This document shows positions 10,067 through 21,902 of a stretch of 64,000 bases of DNA, piece after piece. The DNA lies in NCBI GenBank assembly GCA_018398765.1, contig JAHBMJ010002871.1, positions 6,840 to 70,839 on the forward strand, written 5' to 3'. Below the pieces are notes generated by a model. It worked only from the letters and a program-made list of their open reading frames with translations. It was not told the DNA's origin and did no database searches. Numbering within the stretch: the first letter of the stretch is position 1; each line of letters begins with the position of its first letter. This DNA is from Chromera velia. Its lineage: Eukaryota > Sar > Chromeraceae. Made by a program: the position numbers and the translations under genes.

Positions 10067-13000
10067 CTATGTATGTGAGAAAAAAAAGATGGATTGGAGG
10101 TTGCTCAGGACAAATAGAGACAGGAAGAACATTGGTAGGAAAAGCCGCAACGTTCAGGGAATCTGCGAAGGAGAAAAGGGACAGAGAAATGAGATGCCGA
10201 CAAGGTCTCTCTCACATTGCGCATGCATCTCTGTGCATGCGTACTACGCTTGCAAGGAGAGGCCTCCACGCACATTCAGAGAGGATCTACAGACCCATGA
10301 AGAGAGATTCTCGTTCCTTCTCCGTTCGACAAAGAAGAGAAATAGATGAGGGGACAGAAAGAACAGCAAAACCGCGCTTCTGCAAAGCCGGGGCGGGAGG
10401 CAGTGAAAAGTAGAAGCGACTGACCACTTCTTCGGCTTCCTGCCTGACGGTCTCTTCCAAGAGCCTGTAGGAGGGGGTTTGTTTACAGTGCAAGATTTGA
10501 TCGACACGTGAGACACATATTTGAGACGAAAAGGAGTACCGCCTCTCAGGCAGCTCCACCGCGTGTCGACATGTACAGCTCTTTTCGTTCAATCAAAACA
10601 CCCAATCACATACCCAGTCACAGAAGCCAAAGAAAAAGGTGTTTCTTCTTCTCTGTAAAAAAAAAAAAAGATCATCTGGATCTCAACGACAACCCAAGCA
10701 CTCGTCCTTTCCCTTCGTGATCGACCCTCCCCTCTTTTTCTTTTCTTTTCCAGCAATGTCTCATTGAGAGAGACAGGCAGAGGACAAGGACAGATAGAGC
10801 AAACGACAAAAGCAGAGACGGCTCTGTGTCCTCAAAAAATGGGACTCCAACCCACCTCCGTCCCCCCAATGCGACACATAAAATGACCACAAATTCCGTC
10901 AGTCCGTCAGTCAGTCAATCGTTAAGGGAATACGCCCTTCTCTGACTCACCGGAATTGCGCCAACTTCGCCTCCACCTTCTCGCCCTGTGCCTCGAGAAG
11001 AATCGCCAGTTGCCGTCGAATCTGATCGATCAATCGACACAAAGCAGGAAAGGAGAAAAGAGAGACATGGATGGATGGAGACAGGAAGGAAGGAAGGAAG
11101 ACAGAGATGGACACGTCGAGGGAGAACAAATTGCAGCGGAAGGATGGAAACGAGGGTACACTTACTCGCTCACTCAGTCGCCCACTGACTCACTCACTCA
11201 CGCATTGAAAAGAGGGAGAGCGCGCTAAACAGATGGGAAAGTCGAAACGAAGGCGAAAACACATGGCAACCGCCCCTTTTTCTCTCTACCAGGCAGAAAG
11301 AAAACGACATCAACAAAGAAGCGGAGAAAAAGGAACTGGATATGGCTGTGAAGCACATCCACACGCATCCCGTCCTTTCCCTTTCTCACCTCCAAATCCT
11401 CAGCGTCCGCCAGCTCACGAGCCCTCACAGCAGCCGCAGAGAGCGCAACCGATGCCATCACCTGCAGGCTTGCCAACAGAATTAAAAACATTTCAGATCA
11501 TGGTACAATTGACTCTGTGGAGGAAGGCTTTCAATCACTCAAGTGCGAGGAAGACCACTAAACGAACGCGAGGCGTGGGTCCAGAAACAGGATACACACA
11601 GACGGCCACGCAGAAGGAACGCAGAAAAGCATGCAAAACTTCATCACGGTCCCGCGAAAACTCAGCAGAGTGTCTCCAAATGGGAGCTAAATAATTTCGC
11701 AAAAGGGGAAAAAGGCTTCCTTCCAACTTACCTGCAGGTCAAGTTCCCTCATAGGGATCGCCCCAATGTCTGCAATGTTGGAGATGGGGCCTTTTCCTTT
11801 TGCCGCCCCGGAGGGCTGTTGAGCAGAGGAGGAAGACGAGGAAGAGGACCCACCCGCGTCCCCCATCTCAACGTCCCCTTCTACCGCCGCAGACACCGCC
11901 CACGGATGGGGACGCTCAGCGCTGGAGTGGCCGTTGGCAAGGCCACTCCCCCCTGCGTTTTCCTTTCCGGGAGTTCCCATCTCGACGTCCCCATTCGAAA
12001 GGGCCGGGGGGGCGCCCTGCTCCTTCTTGCCGGCGTCTGCTGAGGGACCAGAAGACACCGCCGGGGCCTCACCTTTGGCAACCTGTCGCGCCTGTCGCAT
12101 CGCCTGCACAAAATGAAACGAAAGGAGACGAAAGAGAGAATGACACTGGAAAGGACCTGATGAATTCGTGTGTGTTCTGGTCTCGTCTGAGATGAGAGAG
12201 AAAACTCCCGCCACAGCCTTCCTTCAACAAAATCAGCAGTATCTCGTGGTATTGCTTTTGCCTGCCAGTCTGAAGGATTTCCATCACCTCCCTGTCTTTG
12301 TTTTTCTTAGAAGCAGGAGGCTGCAGTGAGAGACACAGCTCCCAAAGCTCCTTTGTGTGCCCCTCCTCTCCATTTCACTCGTCCATCTCAACAGAACTCG
12401 TGCCCTCCCTGCCGACCTCCTGGAGCGCTGCCTGTGCGGCGGCAGAGGCCACACATGGATTGACCACAGAGGCCAAAAAGGACAGCTGCAGAGAGACAAG
12501 AAAGAAGAGAAGAGAACAGATCGGGCAAGGAGTTGGGAATAATTCTGTTCCATCCAGCTGTGTGTGTGCATGTGTATGCAGGCCTGCTGTGTGTTCACAT
12601 CCATATGTTGTAAGCCAGAGAGTCCCGGATGTGGAAGGAAACGCGTCTTTCCGGCAGCAGACTGTCTTGAACGAACACGGAGTTGTGGACGCATTCTCAC
12701 ACCAGGCAAGCCATTCTTTCTGCGTGTGCTCACTCTGCCGTCCTGCTTCACCCCTTAAGGTCACTGAACTCGCTTTCTGCCTTAAATTTGTTCGTGAATG
12801 GAATTTCATGGAGACTTCTCTCCCTTATTCAAATAAGTATTCAAGTGAGAGAGAAGAGAACGGGGGCACGTGGAGGGACGGAGGCTCGGACAGACAGACG
12901 GACCTGTGCCAGAAGTGGGTTGTCGGGTCCATCGAAGATTGCATGAATGGAGGAAGCGTCAGCAGCTGCTGCTTTCTTGATCTCCGAGAAGTCGTTCGAT

Positions 13001-13202
13001 TTCCTGTACACAGACTCACTCTCACTCTCTCTTTCACTCTCCACTCACACACCTACTCACTCGCTCAATCGCTCTCACTGAGTCGCTCACTCACCCACAG
13101 ACTCGCTCACTCTGTCATTCACTCGCTCTCACGACAGGAGGAAAGCGAGACTCTCTTTTCAGCCCCTCTTGTTTGTTTTTCGGAGACGCCACACTTGACA
13201 CC

Positions 13203-13242
<40 letters not shown>

Positions 13243-16200
13243 AAAAAGAAGACAAAACCCGCCCATCAGCTCATCACTGTCCCAAGAGGATCCACACTGC
13301 CGAACCACCAACCCACCAGACAGAGACACAAACGAGTGGCTTGAGGTTCCTGCCCCACGGAGAGTACAAAGGAAAGAAGCAAACAGAACACGCATCAACT
13401 AACTGACCGATACGGAGCCTTCCCAAAGTCAGCAAACGGTTCGGCAATTGGCAGTGACACAAACCGACGGACGCAGGCAGCTGCACGAAGAAGAAACACA
13501 AAGTATGAAGGAAAGTGGAAGGTTGTCTGAAGTTTTGTTTCGGTCACTTTTGCTTTCGTTCTTCAAAACAGATAAACCCCGCTACGAGCACCTCATCTTG
13601 TGATACCCCCGCCCCGACAAACTCAGGGCAGAACAGAATGGCTGCCTCCCGCCCCGGTGCATCATGCCACCCTTCTGACCTGCGCTCTTGGTGGGTCTCC
13701 CCGACATCTCCGGCATGGAGGCGCTGACGTGATGAGCGACTGTCTCCCAATCCTCTGCGTACCTCTCGATGCCCTCTGAGGAAGTGAAGGAAGGAAGGAA
13801 TAGAGGGGAGGGGCACGAAGGGAGGGAAGAAAGAGGCTTGAGAGCAGAGGGGTTATCTGGGGGGAAAGGTAACGAACTGTAGAGACGGGGGGGCTTACTT
13901 TTCTCTCTGATAGACAGACAGGCAGACAGGCAGGCAGGTAGGCAGGCAGGCAGGCAGAAAAGCTAGCTTAGCATCAGCAACGCGAGACGGAGGAGCCCCC
14001 AACTGGAGAATTGCTGCTCTCAGTCAGAAATGTCAGTAGAGAGGCCAACAGATCAATTAAGCGGCAGAAAGGACCGAATGGAAGAGAGGACACCACAGTG
14101 AGGCCATCCAATAGTCAGAACTGAGGAGCGCTCCTGCACCGTGCCCTCAGGGAGAGACTAGTGCACCAGACAACCCCATGCACCTACCGACTGACTGACC
14201 AACCGACCAATCAATCTGAGGGTCTCTTCGTCAGTCCACCCGTCTTCCGATGCCCCCACTGGAAGTTGAACCTGGCAGGAAGAAGAAAGAAACACGGGGA
14301 AGCGGACGGTAAGGGAAGGGTGAAGAGGAGAAGAGAAAGTACAGAAGCAAATGCAAAGAAAGGAACCGAGCCCAAGTAGACAGAGAGTTTCCGAGACAAA
14401 GTCAGTCAAGTTATGCATGCGGTCTTCTTTCTTTCTACGTCTGCAGAGGGAGACTGCGAGTTTTAAACCGAATATGACTGAAAGAAGAGAGTATTACTCA
14501 CTCCTCTTGACAGACTGCCGATGTCGATGATTCTTCCAAAAAGAGAAACAGTCAAAACTTTTGCTTCCCTGCTTTTCAGCCTCTTTCTTCTCTCTTCTCT
14601 GACCTTTGCCCACTCGCTCCTCGGTAGTTACCAAGGAAAACGATTCTACAGGAAGGACGCAGACAATTGGCTGACTCACCAGATTGAAGCACGACTGATT
14701 CAGACTCTGGGGGTACCTCCCGCTTGCAAAACACTTCAGACACCAGGCGCAGGAACCCAGGACCTTCATAGACACGTCTGCAAGCAGCCATATCGGCATA
14801 CACACAAGTGTGAACAGACGTTTTTCTGTCTTTTTCTCTTTCGTGTTCCTTTCAGTGTTCCGACAGAGACGAGAGACGAAAAAAAAACGACGGGCACGCA
14901 GATAGGAAGCAAAGCCACACATGACTTTGCCCTCTTGCCAACGACAGAAAATCTGACAAAAATGAAGGGACGGAGAAAGGAAGGAACGGTGAAAGACCGA
15001 CAGAAAGAAAAGAGAGAGAGAGGGAAGGAAGCAAGGAAGGAAGGAAGGAAGAAAAGAAAGAAACGAAAGAAAAAAAAGCAAGCAAGCAAAAAAAACAAAA
15101 GAGAAAAGAATAGTGAGTGCACTCATGGATGAAGTCCGGCAGAAACAAAGAATGCACGCATGGATGAAAACAACGAAAACCCGCACAACAGCTGGCTAGG
15201 AAAGCCGAGACGGTTGGGGTCCACACACACACCCGCCCCAGCAATCGCAAAAAGCTTAGGACTTTCTTCCCATGCACTGCTTGGCAGTTCCCTCTTCCTT
15301 CTTCTCTCTCCTCGCTGACTGACTTGGAATGCCCTGACGCAAGATGTAGTAGGCGTAGATGCATGCATTTACTTTTCATACAGAAAGTATTCATTTACTT
15401 TCATACAGAAATGCATGCACTGACTGACTTGGAATGCCCTGACGAAGGATGTAGTAGGCGTAGATGCACATCTTCGAGCACCCTGCACATCTCACAGGCC
15501 CCGTCGGCATGTCGTCTTTCTTTGCACTCTTGCTCCCGTTTTTTGGAGACGCTGATACAGCTGCGGTCTGGAGTCCCCTCGAGTTCTCCTGCATGCAGGC
15601 AGAAAAGCACGTGGAGCCGCTGCTTGCAGTTTACAATTTCATATCGAGTCACACATTGACGACGAATCACTCGACATGCCCACACGTAAATCACATAGAG
15701 CACGGCAACAATGCAGCATGAAAACAGAATAGACACGAAAAAGAGGGGCGGCGGACGGTGGCACCGAGGGGCATCACTCCCGTGATCAAAAAAGGAAAAA
15801 TATCAGAAGAAGAATTTGAAAGAAACACAAATCAAAAACAGTTGTACAAATGTCGGAAAGCCTGGAGGGAAAGAAGAAAGAACGCTAAGTACATTTTTTT
15901 CCGCTGCAACTTCTTTCTGTGCGCAGACAGACGCACCTTTCGTCTCGACGCAAAAAGAAACACGCGCTCAAAAGAAAAACAAAGACGAGCTTTGGCCAAA
16001 AAAGACTCCAGAAAGTATTTCCATGAATCAACCCACCGACCGCAGAGACTGCTTGGACTTCTGCCATCCTCAACCCCGCCAGTCTCTTCGTTCTCTTCGG
16101 GACGGTCGAGGGATCAGCCTGAGGGCGTGCATGAGTGCAGGGAGTGAGATGCGGAAGGGAAAGATGAAGGATACACAAAAACACCGATTGAAGATAGGCG

Positions 16201-18032
16201 CTTTCAGGCAAGCAGGCAGGCAGGGAGGGAGCAAATAAGCATGATCCAAAGGAAAGAAAAAAAAGGTAGGTTCGACCAGGGATACACGCCCCAAGGAGCT
16301 TTCTTTCAGGCCTTTGCCCTGCCTGCCCCCCCCTCTCTCTCCTTCACACCCAATCTTCCTTCCTTCCATTTATGCACAAAGAAAGAAGACCATCCGGGAC
16401 GTTTAACGAATGTGTGCAAAGAAACAGGGAAGCGCGTAACAGAGCCCAGAAGTACAGATGGGCAGATGGACAGACTATATACGCTACTTCTTCTCCTTCT
16501 CGCGCCTTTCCTTCATATACACAACAGACAAAAAAGAGGGAAGGAAAGAAAGAGAAAAAGACAAAAGGAGAAACCGACGAATCAAACAAACAGACATACA
16601 GAAAGACAGAGAGACAGACAGACAAACAAACAGACATACAGAAAGACAGAGAGACAGAGAGACAGGCAAACAAACATACATACATAAAGACAGTACAGAC
16701 CTGAAAGTTGATCAGCCCCCAGTGGTCCAGGAAGGCGTGGATGCGGGCGGTCATCGCGGTGTCTCCGTCTGCAGACGGACGCATGTTTGGTCGCCAATTC
16801 AGATGGGGGGGCAGGGGAAAGAAAGAAAAGAAAGAAATCCATGCAGTACACTGATGGAACAACGCATTCAGTCAGTGTGGCAACCGTTTCATGGTCCCTT
16901 GAAGGGAAGGGAGAATGGAGTCCTTCAGTTTCTTTCAGGGCGCAGGAGTAAGTACCTTGACCCACATACATCCGCATGTTCACATACCACAGAACCCATT
17001 TGATTCGTTTCTAATCATCCCGACCACCCTAGTCTTCCTTGCCCACGCTGTACACGCACACACACACCCTCCCTCCCTCAGCCCACCCACCCACCAATGA
17101 TCTTCCTGCAGTCGTTCAACCCCAAATACTTCCTGGGAGACCGTCTGTACTGCTCGATCACCCGATTCCTCAGACGCATGTACGCGGCCTCTCTCTCCCT
17201 GTGAACAGACGAGCCGACAGAGCCCGAAGCTGCAGGGGGACAGACATGACGATGCAGAAGATCGAATCGAACAGACAAGAAACTAGACAGACAGAAGTCC
17301 TCAAGTGTCGACCAGCGGCCAGTCGATGCATGTCCTTCGGAACACAGGAAGGAAGGAAGGAAGGAAGGAAGGAGTGGAGGCAGAGGGGCAACAAACATTC
17401 ATCTATGAAAGCTCTGGGATATGCTGCGAAAATAAACGGGAAGTTCCTGTAATGGACCGCAAAGAAGAGCTGAAAAAGATTGAAGAGAAAAACCGGCTGG
17501 CGCACGGAGCAGGCAAACAGTCCTCAGCACGTTCGTCTCCAAAGGCAAACCCCAAGAGTCCCACTTCAACAAAACAGTCACCCCTTCGCACCCAGTTTCA
17601 TTCATCTTTTTCTTTTCAGCATTCGATCTCCAGTTTTCTCCCGATCACAGAGTGATCATCTACCCACCCACCTCCCATGATTGCCCTCATCTGTTCTGCT
17701 TCTATCGGATGCACAGCGTTGGGACGGAACCAGCGGCAGGAGGGAGGGAGGACTGCGGGGATCCGCTCAGACAGACGCGCTTGGTGGGGAACGCCGGCAC
17801 CCTCCAGAGCCTCCTGCATTCATGAATATCCGAAGCAGTAAGGAAGGAAAAATGTCCAACCGTTTGGATGGATGGAGACTCCCCACATCATTCATTGCAC
17901 TGGTTGCGGTTGTTCTTTTGTACAGCCGTGAGCATACAAGCAGGCGAAGGATTCTTCCAAGATAACAGAGTGGAGAACGATCACATAGGGCACATTTTCA
18001 TCCACACACATACACACAGACAATTGATGAAT

Positions 18033-18066
<34 letters not shown>

Positions 18067-18079
18067 GCACACGCACGCG

Positions 18080-18163
<84 letters not shown>

Positions 18164-21100
18164 TGCTGACTGACTGACTGACCCGGTCATCTGGGTCCTC
18201 GGGTCGAGGGGGAACGTCGGGAGCTGTTCCTGGAGGGATGTTCTGGAGAATCAAGTTCTTCCCCCCCTCCCTCTGTGTGGCAAGCAACACAGAGTTGATG
18301 TGGTTTTTCGGAATTCTGCAGACAGAAGTTCGTAGCAAAAAAAAAAAGAAAGAAAGATCCATGTGGGAAAGCAGATAAACGCGAATCGCAAAAGTCCTCG
18401 GGCGGGCATGATTCACCTTTCACAGAGACGCGGCCGCTCTTCAACAGCACACACAGAGAGCTGCTTACAAACGTCGAAAGCTTGATCCACTCACACTGAA
18501 CCGACATACCGACAGAAAGAAAGTCAAAGGAGAAAGAAAAGAAAGCGACGGAAGCAGAGAAAGAAAAACATCAGGGGCCAATTGAATGATGAAGCGAGGT
18601 CAGGTCTACTCGATATCCCAACCCTCCCTGCCTGCCCGACTCACTTGAAGGTGTTATGCCCCGTTGCGATTGGGACTGCGATGGAGGGTTGAGGGGGACC
18701 CATGGAGCCTCCGGGGGGCGTTTTGGGCCTCCCACTACCGTCTCCAGCTGCAGCAGCCGCAGCAGCAGCTGCCGGGGCCCCTGCAACTGGGCCCTGAGGG
18801 TCCTTGTTCAGGGCGGAGGGAGCCGGCACCTCCCGAACCTCATCGTCCTCTCCTTCGGATTTCTTTCCTTCGCTGTCTCCCTCACCCGCTCTGCGTGGAG
18901 CTCGGCCTCGTTGCTTCCTCGCGAGTTGCTGCACATCCACGTCTGCAGCAGCCAAAAAATTCCCAGGCCCCCCAGCGGCGGCTGCCGAAGATGAAGAGGC
19001 AGCACCCCCCCCGTCGACGTCAATCATCGACACGTCTGACTTTTCATCCTTCAACCTCCGCTTGGGTGACTGCACACCAACGGAAACGAGCACGAGAGGA
19101 TAGTAGAAAGGAGGCACAAGAAAGCATTTTCACAAAAGAGGCCTCTCGCTTCTTTCTGTACCCCCTCACATTGGAAGAAAATCCATCTCATGCAGAAAAC
19201 ATACCTGAGGAATAAAAAATCAAATTCACTTGCTGTATCCCAACCTTTGAAAAACCCACAATGAACAGCGAAGCCTCTCAGAGTCTTTCCTCTCCCTTCC
19301 CTCACACCCCTCACCTTCTCCCTCGCCGTTTCCCAATCGTTCACCCTCGCCAGGATACTCTCGTCGTCCTCGCTGAGTGCGCCCGGACGTTCTCTCGGTC
19401 CCCTCCCTCCCGCCTCCCCTACAGCCTCCTCGATGTGCTCCTTCAGAACTCTGCACCGACTGGGAGTCTCCACGGAGGGCAGACACTCCACCTCAACATA
19501 CACACACCCCCCCCGCTCCTTTGAGGAGTCCCGGCGCTGCCTCTTCGCTGGAGGGGGACGGAGGGGCGCCTCGTCTTCGTTCATGTCCCCCGACACATCT
19601 TGCTGATGCCTTCCGGGACCGTCTGAGGAGTGACCTGCAAGGAGAACGGGCGGAGAGAGAAACGGGAGAGAGTCTCTGATACCATGAAGAAAGCAATCGA
19701 GACGAAATGCATCAATGTTTGAAGGGAGTACATCATTCTGGCATGGAAAAACTAGGGAGATCCTTCCACGTGTCACTCCTTCAGCTCTCTCTCGATTTTT
19801 TGCCCATGCAGCTGTCCGTGTTTGCTCGCTCGCTAGTACCCGGTCTTCCTTCACGCCCTTCCTTTCCCCCCTTTTCCGTTCTTCCTGTTTTTTTGCATTT
19901 GCCTTTTCCCAGACTGACCGCTTGCGATGGAAATTCGGTCCTGTGATCTGTCCCTCTGCCCCCGATCTCTGTCTCTGTCTCCTTTCTTCTCTTTCTTTTC
20001 CTTCTTCTTCTCCTTCCTGCGATCCTTCACGTGTTCCTCGAACTCTTCCATGGAGAAGCGGCTCTCCTCTGCCTCTAGAGAGCGGGGGTCGATCCCTGCC
20101 TGCAGAAGGAGAGGAAGAAGGAGGGGGCGACGGAGGGAGGGAAACGGGGAGGGGAAATGAAGAGGGAAGGCCGGTTGGAGAACGCCGTTTGTGCGCGGAC
20201 TTCTTCTTTCATTCTCTGGCTGGGTATCAAATGCGCACAATAAAAAAGAGGCCCGTGCCGATACTCCCATTTGGATCTGAAAGATGCGCGCACAGACTGC
20301 TCAACAAGCGCGGAAGTCTCCTCTCTCTCTCACTTACGCACTCACACACAGACACACACACACACACACACACACACAAGTGCGCACCCTCACGTGTACC
20401 CAAAAGCTCTCTCTGGGATTTCACATTTCAGAGCTGAAGGAACAAATAAATTCTCGGGCAAAAAGACACACACGGGGGCAGGGAAATTAAAAGGTACAGT
20501 TCTGTTTTTGACCCGTCGTCTTGCTCCCCGCTCTTCTTTTTGACAAACAGACAGGCAGGCAGACAGGAAGGAAGGAATAGGAAGGCAGGGAGGCAGAGCA
20601 GCCAACACATAACCACAACACCGTACAAAACAAAAAGACAGAGGACCCACCGTGGCGGTGTCAACCTCATAGTCTGCCTCGACCATCCACTCGTTGAATC
20701 TTGCAGAGTCCAGAAGAAAGGCGCTAGAGAGAAACCGGGGAGGAGACGGAGGTGGTTCTTCTGGCCTCGAAGTGGAGTCCCATGACACCAGAGCATCGTA
20801 ACTCTCAGGGTGGAAAGTCCTGCAGACGCACCCTTATCCATGGAAACATTCTAAACAAGGGACGTGCGTGCATTCAACTATTCGTCCATCTATCCACTCA
20901 CTGATTCTTTTCATCGCCACCCACCCACCCCCCTCTCACTCTTTCCTTTCATCAGTCCATCAGGGAAACGGCAGACAGAAGAGAAGAAGAGGCAGGAAGG
21001 GAAAGTCTGATCAAATCTTGGACTACAGGCGAAAGGCGAGAGAAATTGGATCAAGCAAATGAAAGAAAAAAGTACATTGTGTGACCCCTCAGAGCGGAAA

Positions 21101-21902
21101 GCCAACTTTCTTTTCTGGCAGGCAGGGAACCGACAGACCAGTGAATGAGTGCGAGGCCGTTCTGGAGTCTCCCCACAACCTTGTACTTCGGGCTGGCTGC
21201 CGGATTCAGGTATCTTGGTGGTATCAGGACAATGGAGGCGTCCTCTGCCCTTTGCGCGATTCTGCAACCAAAGTGGACGACCGTCTGGCAGAGGGAGCGG
21301 AACTCGGCCTCTTGGTGCTCGTTGGAGACGTACACTACAATCCGCTTTGGAGTCCACTGCTTGGAGTCCTTCAAGTTTCGCATCAGCTTTTGCACAAGGT
21401 CCACATCAGTCGTGCTTGAAATAGAGAAGTCAAGCTCCTGCTTATAGTGGCTCTTGTGAAGAAGGATAGTGTAGAGGATTTCAAAAAGGGCCCCTCTCTG
21501 TGACAAGTCCCGGAAGAGACGGCCGGGGAGCTTCCACAAAGAACGGTCGACCTCGCTGGCCTGAAAATACACAGTGATACAGGCAGTGTACAAAGTGGCA
21601 AAAAAACTGGCTGGAAAGACAGAGCTGTAGCAAAAGGAATTGGAGGGGAGGGGAGGGAAAAAACAGGAGACGGAGAGACCGACCTGTACCCCGAATTTCG
21701 CATCCAAGTATTTCACAAGGCGTACAGCCGTTGTGAATAGTTTGTCTTCAGGCGGCGTGTTTCCTTCGAACCACGGCCCCTGTGTGAGGAGACCCTGGCG
21801 GATTCTGGAGAGTCCCGCCACCACCTCGTCGTCCTGTGCTGCGACGAACTCGGCGTCCTGGGGGGCGATGGGGCGCTGTGCTTGCTGAAAGGCTCGAACC
21901 AT
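9686..21902 (-). CDS. SWI3: SWI3/SMARCC-family SWI/SNF chromatin remodelling subunit
   Basis: Exons, 5' to 3': 21684-21902, 21139-21560, 20651-20819, 19919-20099, 19315-19634, 18645-19069, 18183-18315, 17668-17813, 17095-17198, 16701-16768, 16041-16118, 15429-15588, 14680-14777, 14208-14271, 13680-13775, 13408-13480, 12904-13003, 12417-12485, 11732-12103, 11390-11461, 10951-11021, 10425-10464, 9686-10000. All phases fit and the total is 1,264 codons plus stop. The N-terminal module matches the BRCT/chromo-like part of SMARCC (LIHWTFHPESYD, FNEWMVEADYEVD). Next come an NLS-like PPPAKRQRRD, the SWIRM domain (YMRLRNRVIEQYR, ARIHAFLDHWGLINFQ), a ZZ-like zinc finger (CAGCSKMC; CAWCLKC), the SANT domain (DGWTDEETLRLIEG, YAEDWETVAHHV, RFVSLPIAEPF) and the family's LSFLASVVNPCVASAAA segment. 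A coiled coil and a Gln/Gly/Pro tail end the protein. It should scaffold a BAF/RSC-type remodeller in the nucleus. The 3' end of exon 12417-12485 is the least certain boundary. Confidence 0.93.
15316..15468 (-). repeat. Duplicated exon/5' splice-site segment in the SWI3 gene
   Basis: About 48 bp (15316-15363 and 15421-15468, offset 105 bp, four mismatches) contain the last codons of the zinc-finger exon and its GTCAGT donor. The upstream copy on the minus strand is the one used in the reading frame; the second lies in the following intron. A shorter internal repeat (TTTACTTTCATACAGAAA) lies between them. Confidence 0.85.
18026..18160 (+). repeat. CA/GA dinucleotide microsatellite in a SWI3 intron
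   Basis: A long (CA)n block with ACGC variants passes into (GA)n and then GACT repeats, in the intron between exons 18183-18315 and 17668-17813. Similar shorter CA/GA blocks lie in other introns of the gene (10018-10064, 13206-13239, 20341-20379). Confidence 0.9.

Noticed and set aside
12298-13344. 348-codon plus-strand frame opposite the SWI3 gene
   Set aside because: It lies antisense to several SWI3 exons with family-matching sequence and passes through CTCA and GA repeats.
18026-18160. Short alternating CA tracts considered as a CRISPR-like array
   Set aside because: Dinucleotide microsatellites without unique spacers, in a eukaryotic intron.
19715-20437. 240-codon plus-strand frame
   Set aside because: Antisense to SWI3 exon 19919-20099 and flanking introns; no domain and CA-repeat content.
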